Origin: Stromatinia cepivora
Taxonomy: Eukaryota; Ascomycota; Leotiomycetes; Helotiales; Sclerotiniaceae
NCBI GenBank assembly: GCA_014898415.1
Contig: RCTD01000045.1
Span: forward strand, 1-64,000
Direction: 5' to 3'
Length of the DNA stretch: 64,000 nt
The notes beneath the pieces were generated by a model, which saw nothing but the letters and a program-made list of their open reading frames with translations, was not told the origin of the DNA and made no database searches. The position numbers and the translations under genes were made by a program. Positions 10,501 through 20,563 of the stretch are shown piece by piece. Each line of letters opens with the position of its first letter. Positions within the stretch are counted from its first letter, which is position 1.

Positions 10501-12404
10501 CAATTATACTCAGCTATGACCACGGAAATCGCCTCGCACAAAGTATCGTGCATGATAGAGAGAAAGATAAAAGTCTAACAACCGTTTTGAAATACGATGA
10601 TTTTGGACGCGAGACCGAGCGTACCGTCTCTCAAGACTCCACTATATTGTATGTCCTGAGCCAGAAGGAATATGACACGGAGAATAGAGTTAAAAACCGT
10701 GAGTTAAGAGACAGCAGTAGAAACCTGACCCGACAGGAAACTTTCCAGTATGACAGTATTGGTCGTTTGTTCGATTATGTAGCCCAAGGAAAGGAAGTTC
10801 CAATTGATGAGCACGGGCGCCAGGTGCTCCATCAGCAATATACCTTCACGGAAGTTGGTGGTCTGAAGCAAATTACTACCCACTTCCAAGATGGTAGTCA
10901 GAACATCACTGTGTATACGTACTCTGATCACGACCCTTGCCAGCTCCTTGTCATCACGAACACGCATCCGGATGATAATCCACAGATTGAACTTGAGTAT
11001 GACAGCAACGGATGTTTGACTCGGGATGAACAGGGCCGTATTCTCGAATATGACACTTCTGGTACACTGAAAACAGTACGCAATAAGGATCAGACAGTCT
11101 TGTGTCAGTATTACTACGACTCCCATGGCAGGTTACTTGCCCAGAAAGTACCCGGCAAGTCAGATCATCACCTTCATTATCGAGGAGACACACTAGTTGC
11201 TGCAACTAGTGGAGACACCAAGATTAGCTATGTGTCCAGCGGAGATCAACACTGGGGTCAAATTCTCCAGGAGAGTGAACAAACGACCACCCAGCTCTGG
11301 ACTTCCGATATTCACCAATCTACTCTCGCCTGGTTGGACACAGGTAAACCATCTGAAATCCATAGCCAAGTCTACTTGCCTTATGGTTTCTCCAGTCATC
11401 AGTCTGCTATCGGATGGAACGGACAATGGCAAGACCCTGTCACAGGCTGGTATCATCTCGGGAACGGTTATCGCGTGTATAATCCAACTCTGATGCGCTT
11501 CCATAGCCCAGATTCCTGGAGTCCCTTTACCTCTGGAGATGTAAACACCTACGCCTACTGTTGCGGTGATCCAATCAACCGAATTGACCCCTCAGGGCAT
11601 TTCAGCATATTTGGTATCCAGATAACATGGCGCAATTTAGCCCAAGCTGTCGTTGGATTTGCACTGAGTGTTCTGGCAGGTATCCTCACTGACGGTGCCT
11701 CATTGGCAATTGAAGTTGGTGTCGATCTTGCCGTTGCTGTTGCATCTGATGTGAGCACCGGTGCTGTGTATGATGTTGCCGCGGGAAGAGTGCCTAACTT
11801 GCAGAGTGTTGGGAGTGATGTCTTATTTGGCGGTGTGGGCAATATGGTAGGAAGGGGTTTGTCTTGGGGAGCCAACAAGGCTTTCAAGTCAGTGAGTGAA
11901 ACGCTCGAACAACTACTTGCCGGTGCGGAGAAGCTACGTGTAGCAGGTGGTAAACCAGTTATGCCTAGTCAAATCGGCACCATTCGCTCTTTTAAACGAT
12001 TCAAATTACAGGCTGAGCAATTCAGCGAATTCAATTCGTGGAATAAGATGAGTGCTGCAGATAAGAAGCTTTTCAACAAAGGTCTGGCTGACATGAAGGC
12101 TAAAATCGATCAAATAGAAAGTAGAGAATCCTGGACATGGATTCAAGCAAAAGATTTGCCAAATGTTGGAGGTAAAAATGGTGCAGCATCGCAGAAACTT
12201 ATAGACTTCCGTAGGTTGGTAAGGGAGGAGAGACTAAGTCCTATAGAGGCAGCAAAGAGGGCAGGCGATACGAAGTTAACGCTGCTCAAAGGGTCAAACC
12301 CGCCACAGTGGGAGATTAGGACTTCCGGAAGCGAGAGGGTCACATTTCGAGTAGACCACGAGAGTCGAAATATTACTATCCAACAGGTTGGCGGGCACAC
12401 TTGA
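7551..12404 (+). CDS. RHS/YD-repeat polymorphic toxin-type protein, bacterial origin likely
   Basis: A single uninterrupted frame encodes 1617 residues. After an N-terminal region rich in beta-strand-type sequence, YD repeats of the type YDxxGR recur through the middle, as in the RHS and TcC shell proteins that form a hollow cocoon around a toxic C-terminus. The conserved RHS core end is present: SPDSWSPF, then YAYCCGDPINRIDPSGH, with the self-cleavage signature DPSG at residues 1346-1349. The 267 residues beyond are the variable tip: a hydrophobic Ala/Gly/Val-rich segment (about 1357-1395), a charged helical part, and an end resembling RelE/ParE-fold toxins. There is no signal peptide. Lack of introns across 4.85 kb in a fungus whose other genes are spliced fits transfer from bacteria; RHS/Tc-like genes are known from some fungal genomes. 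No adjacent immunity gene is visible. Target and activity are unknown. Confidence 0.85.
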   Translation: MSNSENALYSQGVNFGSFVQEGVDARTGQYTSAIALYDAPAKARNCAPFKLSLRFSPLNTANIGFGKGWSLNLSQYQHIAPRSLVLSTGEHYQVSNTGGLRVDDQKLKSFKFQQKGSDFEIIHKDGKIELLSNAHNVYNTSVPVKLYAANGRALSLVWMAVNGQPRLTKVQDGDEILLQIKYGDPHVEIVHSPEAANPSTFTVVIRGSQLQEFWLPLTDGSKWKFAYNTYGPLICLSNIRSPLGLVEEVTYDSSGLLLPPGGPYKSLPVVRQHIIKPGNQQPAIKTLYDYSTNNFLGYGAVSQWKYSEDNLYHVRDSYQYNTTVSVDGGQKTKYTYNRFHLIVETKQDQNGKQITQTIDYYAMPNIALEHQPAQFQLPKSVKTTYCDLATPSLYRVELTSHEYDEWGNPTLDIQTDGITTKRTYYPPNGETGKCPADPHGFQRYLKDQTIIPPEKQGHAPVWTTRHTYSEMPTAKDAPAPSFVLLQQSQSFADNDPCNCRIDRTYVSQPDGRDHGRYKQQTSTLYDKYPMAQTWDYQYEADQLSETTQLKSFDDFQINNKTNFSLAEGWIMSHVDEAGVETGFRYDQIGRQISTTVSPGTVYEATQTHEYVLSGDTAGYAVTVTDAKGLKTRSTTDGLQRVCQVERQDDDGESKLGTYTGTFRIVQEKSYNALGQCIRMTDIDWFRASEGPNKQSATHDYEYNNWGQVCKVTDSNGVVTLATTDPIAQTYTEGIKDEGHKKATFESQDHLIQTALLNANGSMYSKVNYINDGLGRKIQEKDSLEHNTQYIYDCFNRVKQTTWPDSRMARTQYAGHSTDPLPESIQVSGITLGQQPFDGLSRARSRQIANRQTLLSYENSSPKPSDITTPRKDKIHLDYEKALNYALKDVKTSDDPCSYQYNPQTAEVWKSENTYCTEELKYLPSGLIKSEIITIGQETGTQFSTKYSYSMNGRLQNYTDVHGQDQVLDYDDYGRLKQLSQGPLTIILSYDHGNRLAQSIVHDREKDKSLTTVLKYDDFGRETERTVSQDSTILYVLSQKEYDTENRVKNRELRDSSRNLTRQETFQYDSIGRLFDYVAQGKEVPIDEHGRQVLHQQYTFTEVGGLKQITTHFQDGSQNITVYTYSDHDPCQLLVITNTHPDDNPQIELEYDSNGCLTRDEQGRILEYDTSGTLKTVRNKDQTVLCQYYYDSHGRLLAQKVPGKSDHHLHYRGDTLVAATSGDTKISYVSSGDQHWGQILQESEQTTTQLWTSDIHQSTLAWLDTGKPSEIHSQVYLPYGFSSHQSAIGWNGQWQDPVTGWYHLGNGYRVYNPTLMRFHSPDSWSPFTSGDVNTYAYCCGDPINRIDPSGHFSIFGIQITWRNLAQAVVGFALSVLAGILTDGASLAIEVGVDLAVAVASDVSTGAVYDVAAGRVPNLQSVGSDVLFGGVGNMVGRGLSWGANKAFKSVSETLEQLLAGAEKLRVAGGKPVMPSQIGTIRSFKRFKLQAEQFSEFNSWNKMSAADKKLFNKGLADMKAKIDQIESRESWTWIQAKDLPNVGGKNGAASQKLIDFRRLVREERLSPIEAAKRAGDTKLTLLKGSNPPQWEIRTSGSERVTFRVDHESRNITIQQVGGHT

Positions 12405-13832
12405 GGCGGTTAGTTAGTTCTTTGCTATGTATACCTCAGGGCGTTTTCAATAAGCGGTTGGTAGGGTATTATTGAACCAGAGAGTCTGATCAAGACTACA
12501 GTACTGCACATCTAGCTAGAATATGCTGGGATAACGAAATGAACTATGCTATTCGTTCTCGCCGCGTACATGAAAGGATTTCTTCAAATCATTGGATTTC
12601 AATAACACAATTTTCCTATAAGGTATCTTGCCTTTATCGCTGCATGCCCAAGACATATACTACGAAGTACAAGCATTTGATGTAGAGAGTACCAATCCCC
12701 TGGCTTTCGTGATAGCTGTCAGAATGTGTTGAAAAAAGGAATTGGGAATTGGTTTTCCAGAGGTGTGTGGGTTGTGAAAAGCACATAAGCCCTACTCTAT
12801 GATCCAAGTAACAGATTGGTCGCATCGTCACCCACTGTCGCATATTGGATGACAGGAGTGTGACACATGGATAAATAATGTAATCATGATAAACAAATTC
12901 TTTGCTTCGACGGCTTTGTAAATACGACTCTACTTTCTTAGGATCGATATATGTGGCCAGCGGACAAATTCGTTGTTGTGTTATTGTGTTTGTTGAGGAT
13001 AAACTTTGTTCACTCTCTTCTTAGTTCTATTAGTACGTAAGCGCTAGGGTGAACATCGGCCTGAATGCTTTTTATTTCATCCAATCAGAACGAATACCTT
13101 GTTTCTCATACTTTATGAACAATCTCTCCTTCCACAGATAGATATCCATCTATAAGTATGTGCCAGCCAGGTTATTTGAGAGATTATGTCAATTTCTCAC
13201 AGATTAGTCTGACTTGTGCTCTTCAAATCATCAAGACTCGAGGGCGTCAGACCCGCTGAGTTCTAATTTTCTTCATTGGAATAATCTCAATCTTGCTAAC
13301 CGCCGATGCAGTCGTATGAACACATTCAAGGGTCGAAACCAAGATGAAGAACTCCCTCTCTCTTGTACGAAATACTCCGTCTGATATACCAAGGAGGAGG
13401 AAGTTACTGTGACATGTTTAATAACTTCGACCTAGACCACATTCAAAGATATAATTGGTATCGATTTAAGATGCTTTCACAATTAAGCAATCGAAGTTCC
13501 CAAAGATTTTTGGACCCCACCCAAACTTATCGAAGGATTCTTTATACCAGGTTGTCACCGTAAGCACCAAGAATTGGCTACCGAATCTTTATTTTAACCC
13601 TATAGACATCATCCCAAAAGAGCTACACGATCTGTATCGCATGGATCTGCGCATATTAAATCTAATTTTAAAGTTTAAAGTTATTTATTCTGTTATATTT
13701 TTGCGCGGCTCAAATTCATTTAGCCATTTCGTTCTCCCTATGTTGTGAGAAACTTTCCCTCTCTCGATTCTTAATTCTTTCGTAATTAATGAATGATCGA
13801 AATTTCTGCAATTCACAACGTTCCCCATTTCA
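12405..13832. other. Intergenic region downstream of the RHS gene
   Basis: No gene supported. The open frames at 12634-12843 (minus) and 13363-13563 (plus) are short and unrecognised. In particular no small gene that could be an RHS immunity protein is apparent on either strand. The right part should contain the promoter of the membrane protein that starts at 13833. Confidence 0.5.
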
Positions 13833-14931
13833 ATGGTTTCCACAATCTTTTCTGATCAAATTCTTCAAACTTCAAGTGGAACAATCACGACCTGGTTACC
13901 GTTATCTACAGCATGGCCTTCCACAGCAGCATGCTCAAGTCTAGTATACGTGGGCAGTGGAAAAGACGCAGGGAAAGTCTTTGGGTGGGATCCCTTATAT
14001 CAAGCCGTTCTTGACACTGGTTCTCCAAGATGTTTTGCAGATGAAATGGCCAGTTGGTGGCTAGAGCCATCAAGTGTTACGATATCCTTGGGTCCGACGT
14101 TCAATTGTCCTGCTGCATATAGCACCGTTGCAACTTCTGTGCATAGTGCTGGGGTTACACAAGTCTTTTGTTGTCCTACGTATGTATACACAATGCTCTT
14201 ACTTATCATACACAACTTACATATCCAGGGACTACAAACTCTCAGCTCTACTTCCATCCCACACCTTTGGCGACTATCCAACGCAATGCATGTCCACCCT
14301 CACCTCTGGTGATATCCTCAAATATCAAACTCCCACCGGCGGCATCTACCAACCCACAAGTCTAACCGTCAGCGAAACATTACTTGTCCACGGAGAGCAT
14401 ATAAATGGATGGAACATCGACGATGCAGTATTCGCCTCCATGACCGGCTCCTCACAAACCCCATCAATCACCTCACCTTCCACCGCGACCTCCTCCACAA
14501 GCGGGGTATACGCAACGACAGCCGGAGGATGGGGTGGCGCACTCACCACAAAAACATTAGAATCTGCCACTGCTTCCTCTTCGTCTTCAAATTCTCCATC
14601 TGCAGCACCACCAACCAGCACAAAATCCACCAGCACATCACCCGCTCTTGCAGCCGGCGTAGGTGTAGCTGCCGCCATCATAATTCTCTGTCTCGCTGCT
14701 GCTTTGTTCCTCTTTATACGACGACGAAAGAAACTTGCAATTACTAATACGAATATGATAAAAGAGATAGATTCCAAAGAAGTTCATCCTCGTCTCCAAC
14801 CATTTCCTCATGGACAACTCGCAAATGAGTTATCAGTGGAGCGTCCACCAGGAGAAATGGATGGTGGGACAAATCCAAATGTGGCTTTAAAGGGATACTA
14901 TGCTCCTCGGCAACACGTTTATGAATTGTGA
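13833..14931 (+). CDS. Single-pass membrane protein with Ser/Thr-rich stalk (sensor-like)
   Basis: Two exons (13833-14179 and 14229-14931) encode 349 residues. The 49-nt intron begins GTATGT and ends ATATCCAG, and the junction keeps phase (Thr-Asp). The N-terminal part (about 150 residues) has scattered cysteines and is predicted to be outside the cell. It is followed by a Ser/Thr/Ala-rich stalk likely to be O-glycosylated, one membrane helix (a Gly/Ala/Val stretch ending in LFLFIRRRKK), and a short cytoplasmic tail. This architecture is common among fungal cell-wall stress sensors and related uncharacterised surface proteins. No cleavable signal peptide is obvious in the first residues, so the true start might lie elsewhere or the protein may use the internal helix as anchor. 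Function unknown. Confidence 0.7.
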
Positions 14932-15211
14932 ATGAAAATAAATTTTGGGGAGTTTTAAAGGTAGTTTGAAGCGGTGGTAATAACTTCATGTAAATAATAT
15001 ATCGCGGAGTGATTGATACCAAGGTTTGAAGGAACCATATTGATTTAATTGAGTAGAAAAGGATAAAATGTGTTAGTTCTACCAAGCGGACTAGACTTTT
15101 TGAAAGAGCGTAATGCATTTTCAATGAATGTATGAATGAATGCTAAAGCTATGATTGATATCGATGTCAATGAGTCAAAGTTGATAAGTATACTAAGCAA
15201 AACGAAAAACA

Positions 15212-15436
15212 ATGTCTTTCATTTCCACCCCACCAAAGCCTCCATTTCCATCACAGAATTTCTCTCCCCATCGTCCCACCCTCACATTTACCGATAAGCT
15301 CATCCTCTTATACCAGCCCGCCGATCTATTAAAATCCCCCTCATCTCAAACTTCCCGTCCCCCACAATCTAAATCCCCACCCCAGGCACCCCACCCAAAA
15401 CATTCCTCCTCCTCCTCTCCGCCTCCCTCCCACTAA
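15212..15436 (+). CDS. Possible small proline/serine-rich ORF, doubtful
   Basis: A 74-residue frame starts at an ATG in a favourable CAATG context and is rich in Pro and Ser, ending in PPPSH. Its last 68 bases overlap the 3' end of the opposite-strand gene at 15369-17540. The first 50 residues look somewhat protein-like; the rest follows from a C-rich tract. It could be the first exon of a gene whose remaining exons I cannot place, or noise. Confidence 0.2.
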   Translation: MSFISTPPKPPFPSQNFSPHRPTLTFTDKLILLYQPADLLKSPSSQTSRPPQSKSPPQAPHPKHSSSSSPPPSH

Positions 15437-17540
15437 CCCCTCTTCTCTGTTCCTCCCACCCCTCCTCAGTCCCCCCACAACAAACAAAGCAAATCCACTC
15501 ACCACCCCTATCCAACCAATTTTCCACTTTTCTCTTCGCACTTATGAGTTTACATTTCCAGCAAATACTCTCATCGATATCTTTTTTCTCTTCTATTCTC
15601 TCCGCACTACCACCACCAGTAAAACCTTCATCATGATACGCAACCCCATTCCCATTCCCATCCATCCTGAAAGAAGGACTCAGCACATCCATCATTCTCG
15701 CCCCCGTCATAATCGGCACATGAATTGCCTGCTGTCCCTCATTAATATCCTGCGATTCCGGAATATGCAACGCGCCAGTCATGAAATATCCATTCGAAGT
15801 ATTCGTACTCGTACCAGTGGATGCAGAACGAGATGTTAATGGTGTACCTGCATCTCTAGTACGAATACTTGAACGATTTTCATGTTCTAGATCGATGATT
15901 CCGAGGTCGATTTCATCTCTACTTGTGTATTCTGCGTTGGTATCGCTGATGAGAGAGGGGGAGATGGATATTCTTCGTTCCCTATTCCCATCACTATTTC
16001 TATTGGTGCCACTGACATCGAGTGAAGTTGAGTTTTGAGAGAGAGAATGCGAAGAAGGATGAAGCGAGATGCCTGAATCGCCCATAGGTCTTACACCACG
16101 GATATTGAGCGTGAGAGTAGCACGAGGAAGAGAAGCGACGGATGCAAGCGGTAGATATAGATTGCTTGATGGATCATCGTGTGCATTAATTGGCGAGTTG
16201 AATCTGCGATTGACATCATTGATAGCTTGTTGTCTCCCTTTTCGATGCGGACAACTTAATTTCGGGAATGGTACAGGATTATTATTCCATGGATCATCGA
16301 CCAAAGGGTGAAGAGCCGTCGAACTAGTTGCTTCCATGGCATGTTGCAGATTAATCATCTCAGAATCGCGAGCTGTGGCGGAGGGAGTGAAGCGGACGAG
16401 TTTGGATTTTGCTTTTCCTCTGGCTTTGGTTATTGGGGCTGTTATCGGAGCGGCTGATGGGATTGAAGAGGTTCGGGGATGCTCGGATGGAGCTGGGGCT
16501 GGAATGGGTCGAGGTGCTTCGACTGGTGGCTCGGAGTCTATTTTATGGACGGGAGCACTGCTGAAGGGATGAGTTTCGATGGCGGAGTAAACACTCTTTG
16601 GTACTCTAAAGCGAGGAGGAAGACGTGTGAGTCCAGGTGCAGATACTACTCTTCCTGTGAAAAAGGATCTCGAAGGTGTTGGTGAAAGAGTGAGACCCGA
16701 GGATGGCATTCTAAGGAGACGTTGAAGACGAGTATGATGTGGCATTAAGTGCTGACGTGGACCAGGTCTTTGTGCTTCAGTCCAAGAAGGACATCCTGGC
16801 GGCGTGTCAGGACGTTCTGGGGGTGCAATAAGAGGTTCTTTGGGTTTGGCATAGACTTCATGAATGGATAATCTGCGTCGAGCAGCTTGCTCGATCATAG
16901 CACATGCGTCATGATATGAATCCTTTATGGACCATATATCGTCGAGACTGAATGATTGCTGGCGTCGAGGGCGATTCTTGGCTAGTATGAAGCTGTCACG
17001 ATGACCAAGAAGTGGAGTGGTGGAAAGATCATCCGCGGATTTCGCACGACTGACGCTACGAATCGTGGATATATCGTCTGCTGATTTGGTGCGAGTGATA
17101 CTGCGCATGGTGCCGTAACTCTTTTGTTCCGTTATGGTGTCCAGGACTGTGCCGTGGCCATAGAGAAACTCAGTGGTTGGCACAGGTTCGGGCCGAATAG
17201 GGATTGATGTCTGCCTCATATTTTCGTTGTTAGGTGGAGAATTCTGACAAATTGGTTGTTTGGAGGATGATAATGTATCGGATTTATATACACTGTCCTC
17301 ACTATTGCTATTTGAAAACAAAAATGCTTCGAATATTGAATTGTTAGAACTCATTGGAGATTCTTCTGAAGAGTCGGTTGGCCTGATGAAAGATCCCTTG
17401 CAGCGAATGTTCTTTGATTGCGCCTGTTGGGGTGATGTTGTCCTTGGCAGTAGAGGGTTTCTAGCACCTTTGGCCGACGAAGAATTTGTGTGTACAACTG
17501 TTATAATATCCATGACGTAAGGAAGTATATCCAAAAGCAT
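15369..17540 (-). CDS. Unrecognised 723-residue Ser/Pro-rich protein
   Basis: One long frame encodes 723 residues. The sequence is mostly low in order: many Ser, Pro and Arg, with two near-identical RTKSADDIST and RAKSADDLST segments. A more conserved-looking region follows (SFSLDDIWSIKDSYHDAC and following). Near the C-terminus lies a CWKC ... CFVCC pair that could bind zinc. An alternative start is Met10. The last 40 residues come from a purine-rich tract and look unnatural. A GTGAGT at the Gly-Gly-Glu-Trp codons may be a real donor site, in which case the true C-terminus differs. It shares no recognisable domain. It lies tail-to-tail with the membrane protein at 13833 and head-to-tail with TFB1. 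Confidence 0.6.
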   Translation of the reverse strand: MLLDILPYVMDIITVVHTNSSSAKGARNPLLPRTTSPQQAQSKNIRCKGSFIRPTDSSEESPMSSNNSIFEAFLFSNSNSEDSVYKSDTLSSSKQPICQNSPPNNENMRQTSIPIRPEPVPTTEFLYGHGTVLDTITEQKSYGTMRSITRTKSADDISTIRSVSRAKSADDLSTTPLLGHRDSFILAKNRPRRQQSFSLDDIWSIKDSYHDACAMIEQAARRRLSIHEVYAKPKEPLIAPPERPDTPPGCPSWTEAQRPGPRQHLMPHHTRLQRLLRMPSSGLTLSPTPSRSFFTGRVVSAPGLTRLPPRFRVPKSVYSAIETHPFSSAPVHKIDSEPPVEAPRPIPAPAPSEHPRTSSIPSAAPITAPITKARGKAKSKLVRFTPSATARDSEMINLQHAMEATSSTALHPLVDDPWNNNPVPFPKLSCPHRKGRQQAINDVNRRFNSPINAHDDPSSNLYLPLASVASLPRATLTLNIRGVRPMGDSGISLHPSSHSLSQNSTSLDVSGTNRNSDGNRERRISISPSLISDTNAEYTSRDEIDLGIIDLEHENRSSIRTRDAGTPLTSRSASTGTSTNTSNGYFMTGALHIPESQDINEGQQAIHVPIMTGARMMDVLSPSFRMDGNGNGVAYHDEGFTGGGSAERIEEKKDIDESICWKCKLISAKRKVENWLDRGGEWICFVCCGGTEEGWEEQRRGVSGREAERRRRNVLGGVPGVGI

Positions 17541-17789
17541 GAAGATAGAAGCAATGCAAGTAGCGAAAGAATAAGACGATGATCAGAAAAGCCTCATACA
17601 CATGGAGAGTAAAGTCATGACAAGGAAGAAATGAAGTAACAGCCTACTGGGTATTTATGTATAGAAAATTAAACTTTACAAAGTGTTTTATCTTATTGTG
17701 GAAGGAACTTTCAACCTCCACATGCCTGTGCCATTCTTTCCCAGTTAAACTCCGTCGCTATGATATGCCTTTCTAAGAAGAGAACTCTT

Positions 17790-19776
17790 TTAAGATGCCT
17801 CAGCCCCTTCGGTCGCCAGGGCCTTCCGATACTCCCTTGATGCCTTCTCTAAAGTTTTGATGGTAGGTTGCATCATTTCTCCGACTACTTTTGAGCCTCC
17901 ACCAACTGATTCAGGGTTCCACTTAATTTTCTTTCCGGTCTTCTCCCAAACATCTCTCAAATGCGCCTTCTGCCTCTCGATAATCTCATCTCTTTCATGC
18001 TCAGCATCAGCTGCGACAGCATTGATCCGATCCATGGCTCTGTCAAGTGTTTCGACCATTTTTGCAAGCTCACCTGCTCGATCAGGATCTCCCGAGAGAA
18101 ATATAAGCCAGAAATGATGAAGAAACTCAACAGTAGTAGCATGTGTCAGCGTCAATCTGTCAAAAAGCTTCTGCGATAGGCCTGCTAGCGCAGATGTGGT
18201 ATTAGATCCATCCATCTCTGTCCGCCGTGCTGCAATTCCATCAAAAATTTGTTTTTGCGCATCGATAAGACTACTTTTACTTCCGACATGGGGAGTCTTC
18301 TGTTCTTCCTCCTCCTCGCTGTCGCTTTCTTCATTTACCCCAATAGCTGTTCGCAGGTCTAAGCCACCAGCAGAGTCAGTATTCATCAATGAGGGATCGA
18401 GATCAGATTGTAGGCCGAGCAAGACATCGGAAGGTATTTGCTTTGCATAAAGCGCGGCTTCTTCGGATATGGCAGACTTTTCACTCGAAAGGAATTGGCT
18501 CTGTTCTTTGATATTGAGCATAATCCGATTCTCTTCTGCGTCGCCTTGGAGATCCCTCAATGCTAAAGAATTGAAAGTTCCTTCATCCATGCCAATAGGG
18601 TCTGCAGGGTCTACGTCAGATGGAGCAACATGGGCCATGATTTTCTCGCTCAAGCTGTTCAAGGTTCGAACGATTGGTACTTTGCCTGTCGCTTCAGGTC
18701 GCATTGTGAAGTCTTTTCGATTGCCTGCTTTGATACCACCTTGATTCTGTTCATTGCCCCCAAGATCGATGATATGAGGAATATGAGTTGAAAGCAATCT
18801 TTGGTCGAGTCCATCATCAGTATTGGCATTTAAGTACCTATCAAAAGTTGGGTCAAGACTGTCTTGTTCAGTGATGCGCTCTCCCTTGAGTTTTTTAAAC
18901 AAGCGACTAAGGAAAAATCTTGACCAAAAGTCCATCTCATTGAGTTTAGGAACGTTCTCATCGTAGACCTTCTTAACCAGCGGATGTTGGCTGAAGATTA
19001 GTTGGACTTGCTCCGCACTGATGTTCATCTTCAACTCTCCATCGACTTGGCGTGGTTTTACGGTAGAAAGGACATTGTAAGCACCCCTCTTTTGGCTTGA
19101 TTCAACAGCATGAGCTCGCAGCAGACTTGTTCTGGCAGACCAGAACTGAGAATTAAACTGGGAGTCTGATATCGTGTCTGGTTTGGTCCGCCTTGATTCC
19201 ATATAAGTTCGCTGCAATGCTGGATCCTTCTTCATGAGAGATTGCTGTAACTCAATGTCCGTTTTTAAATGAGCATCGTCGTAAAATCTGGCATTTCCAG
19301 AGTTAGACTTCGACGTTACAGCGCTGGCCATTGCCATAGCTGCCGAAGCAGATCCCGAACCAGTCCCCGAACCATTGGCCTTGGGCACATTTGTATCAGC
19401 GGCTTTCAATGCACTGATCAAATTTGTCAAGGCATCTTTGATGGCATTTGCTTCCCCACGTGGATTTGCAGGGGAGTTGAAATGGAAAAGATGAGTCACT
19501 GATTCCGGAGCATTTGCTGACTTCTCAAATATTTTCAGCATTACTTTTGCAGCGGTTTCGGGTGTCTGCTGCAAATCTGAAGGATGTCAATATACAATGT
19601 CAATGAAATCTCGAAATCCTAGTGAACCCACTGGTAATGTCTGCTACAGCAATATTCACGACAGCTCCTCCATCGGCCTTCAGAGGTAGCCACTGGATCG
19701 ACTTTCCGTCTTGGGATATACTCAAGGTCCCATCTTTTTTCTTATATACGGCAAGGCCTTGAGCAGGTGGCGCCAT
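17790..19776 (-). CDS. TFB1: TFIIH core subunit Tfb1/p62
   Basis: Two exons (19632-19776 and 17790-19576) encode 643 residues. The 55-nt intron is GT-AG and restores the junction Ile-Thr-Asn-Leu-Gln-Gln. The first exon starts MAPPAQGLAVYKKKDG and, with the beginning of exon 2, forms the N-terminal PH-like domain that binds transcription activators and the Rad4/XPC and Rad2/XPG repair proteins. Two BSD domains follow: the first around QFWSARTSLLRAHA, the second containing MDFWSRFFLSRLFKK. The C-terminal helical part anchors the subunit in core TFIIH. TFIIH melts promoters for RNA polymerase II and opens DNA in nucleotide excision repair. Length is normal for filamentous fungi. Start choice: ATG 19774-19776 gives the conserved N-terminus; the upstream in-frame extension does not. 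Confidence 0.92.
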
Positions 19777-20563
19777 GTTTTCATGCAAGACCCGAGTGTA
19801 CACGTAACCGCATATGAGTGAGGGTATTGTACCCTTATGACAGAACAGCGAAGTTTGTCTGCACCAGAAACCCAGGAGATAGCGGATCAAAGACACAAGA
19901 TGAAAATGAAAGGAAGCCTAGAGGTATTTGGGTCAAATGGCCTTAACCTTCAGCCTTTCTAATAACTTTGATTTATTATTCTATACAATGGAATAGAATG
20001 CAAACAGTTTGATTAGATGCAATGATCATCAAGCTGTGTAAATATATGTATTCGTGTGGAAAATTTTGATATGCCTTGTCGATAGATTTGTTGTTTCCTT
20101 ATTTGGATTCAGCCTTTGATGATCTTTATTACTATAATTAATCCAGCTATGAATCTTTGAAAAATGCTGACACATCAGTAATATGGAGATGTTCTGAGGC
20201 TAAGCCTTTCATAGTTTAGCGTCATTATGTTTTTCTCCCAAATGGAAAGAACCGGAATTATTAAAATCCGCTTCATCCCTGATTCACCCCCGGATGCATA
20301 CCTCGGCAATCTATTTCCGAAAATTGCCTCACTTATGAGGTTACCAACAAAATCTTGGCCTTCAGACGAGTCAAATGATCGCACCGATCAGAATTTGGGT
20401 GGAACAAATGCCATTTCTATCCGAGCTGTTACGCAGTTCTTATATTCCCCCCCCCCTCCCCCCCAAAAAGTAGACTTACTCCGCCTCTCATTTTCAACCT
20501 TCCTACTCTATCCTAATCAACACCTCCAAGTTCGGTCTTTTTCTATTCGCATTGGCAGGCGCA
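19777..20563. promoter_or_regulatory. Divergent promoter region of TFB1 and KGD1
   Basis: This 787-bp stretch separates two divergent core genes and must contain both promoters. On the KGD1 side there is a pure pyrimidine run (C10-T-C7 at 20447-20464), then a CT-rich leader up to the ATG, a pattern common upstream of strongly expressed fungal genes. No other site is claimed. Confidence 0.5.
20447..20464 (+). repeat. Poly-C tract about 100 bp upstream of the KGD1 start
   Basis: Ten C, one T and seven C in a row, 100 bases before the KGD1 ATG. Homopolymer tracts of this kind are unstable and may act as a core-promoter element; only the tract itself is directly seen. Confidence 0.7.

Noticed and set aside
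5689..12404. Ustiloxin-type RiPP gene cluster
   Set aside because: Only the KR-repeat precursor is present; no UstY-type oxidase, tyrosinase or transporter gene lies in the window.
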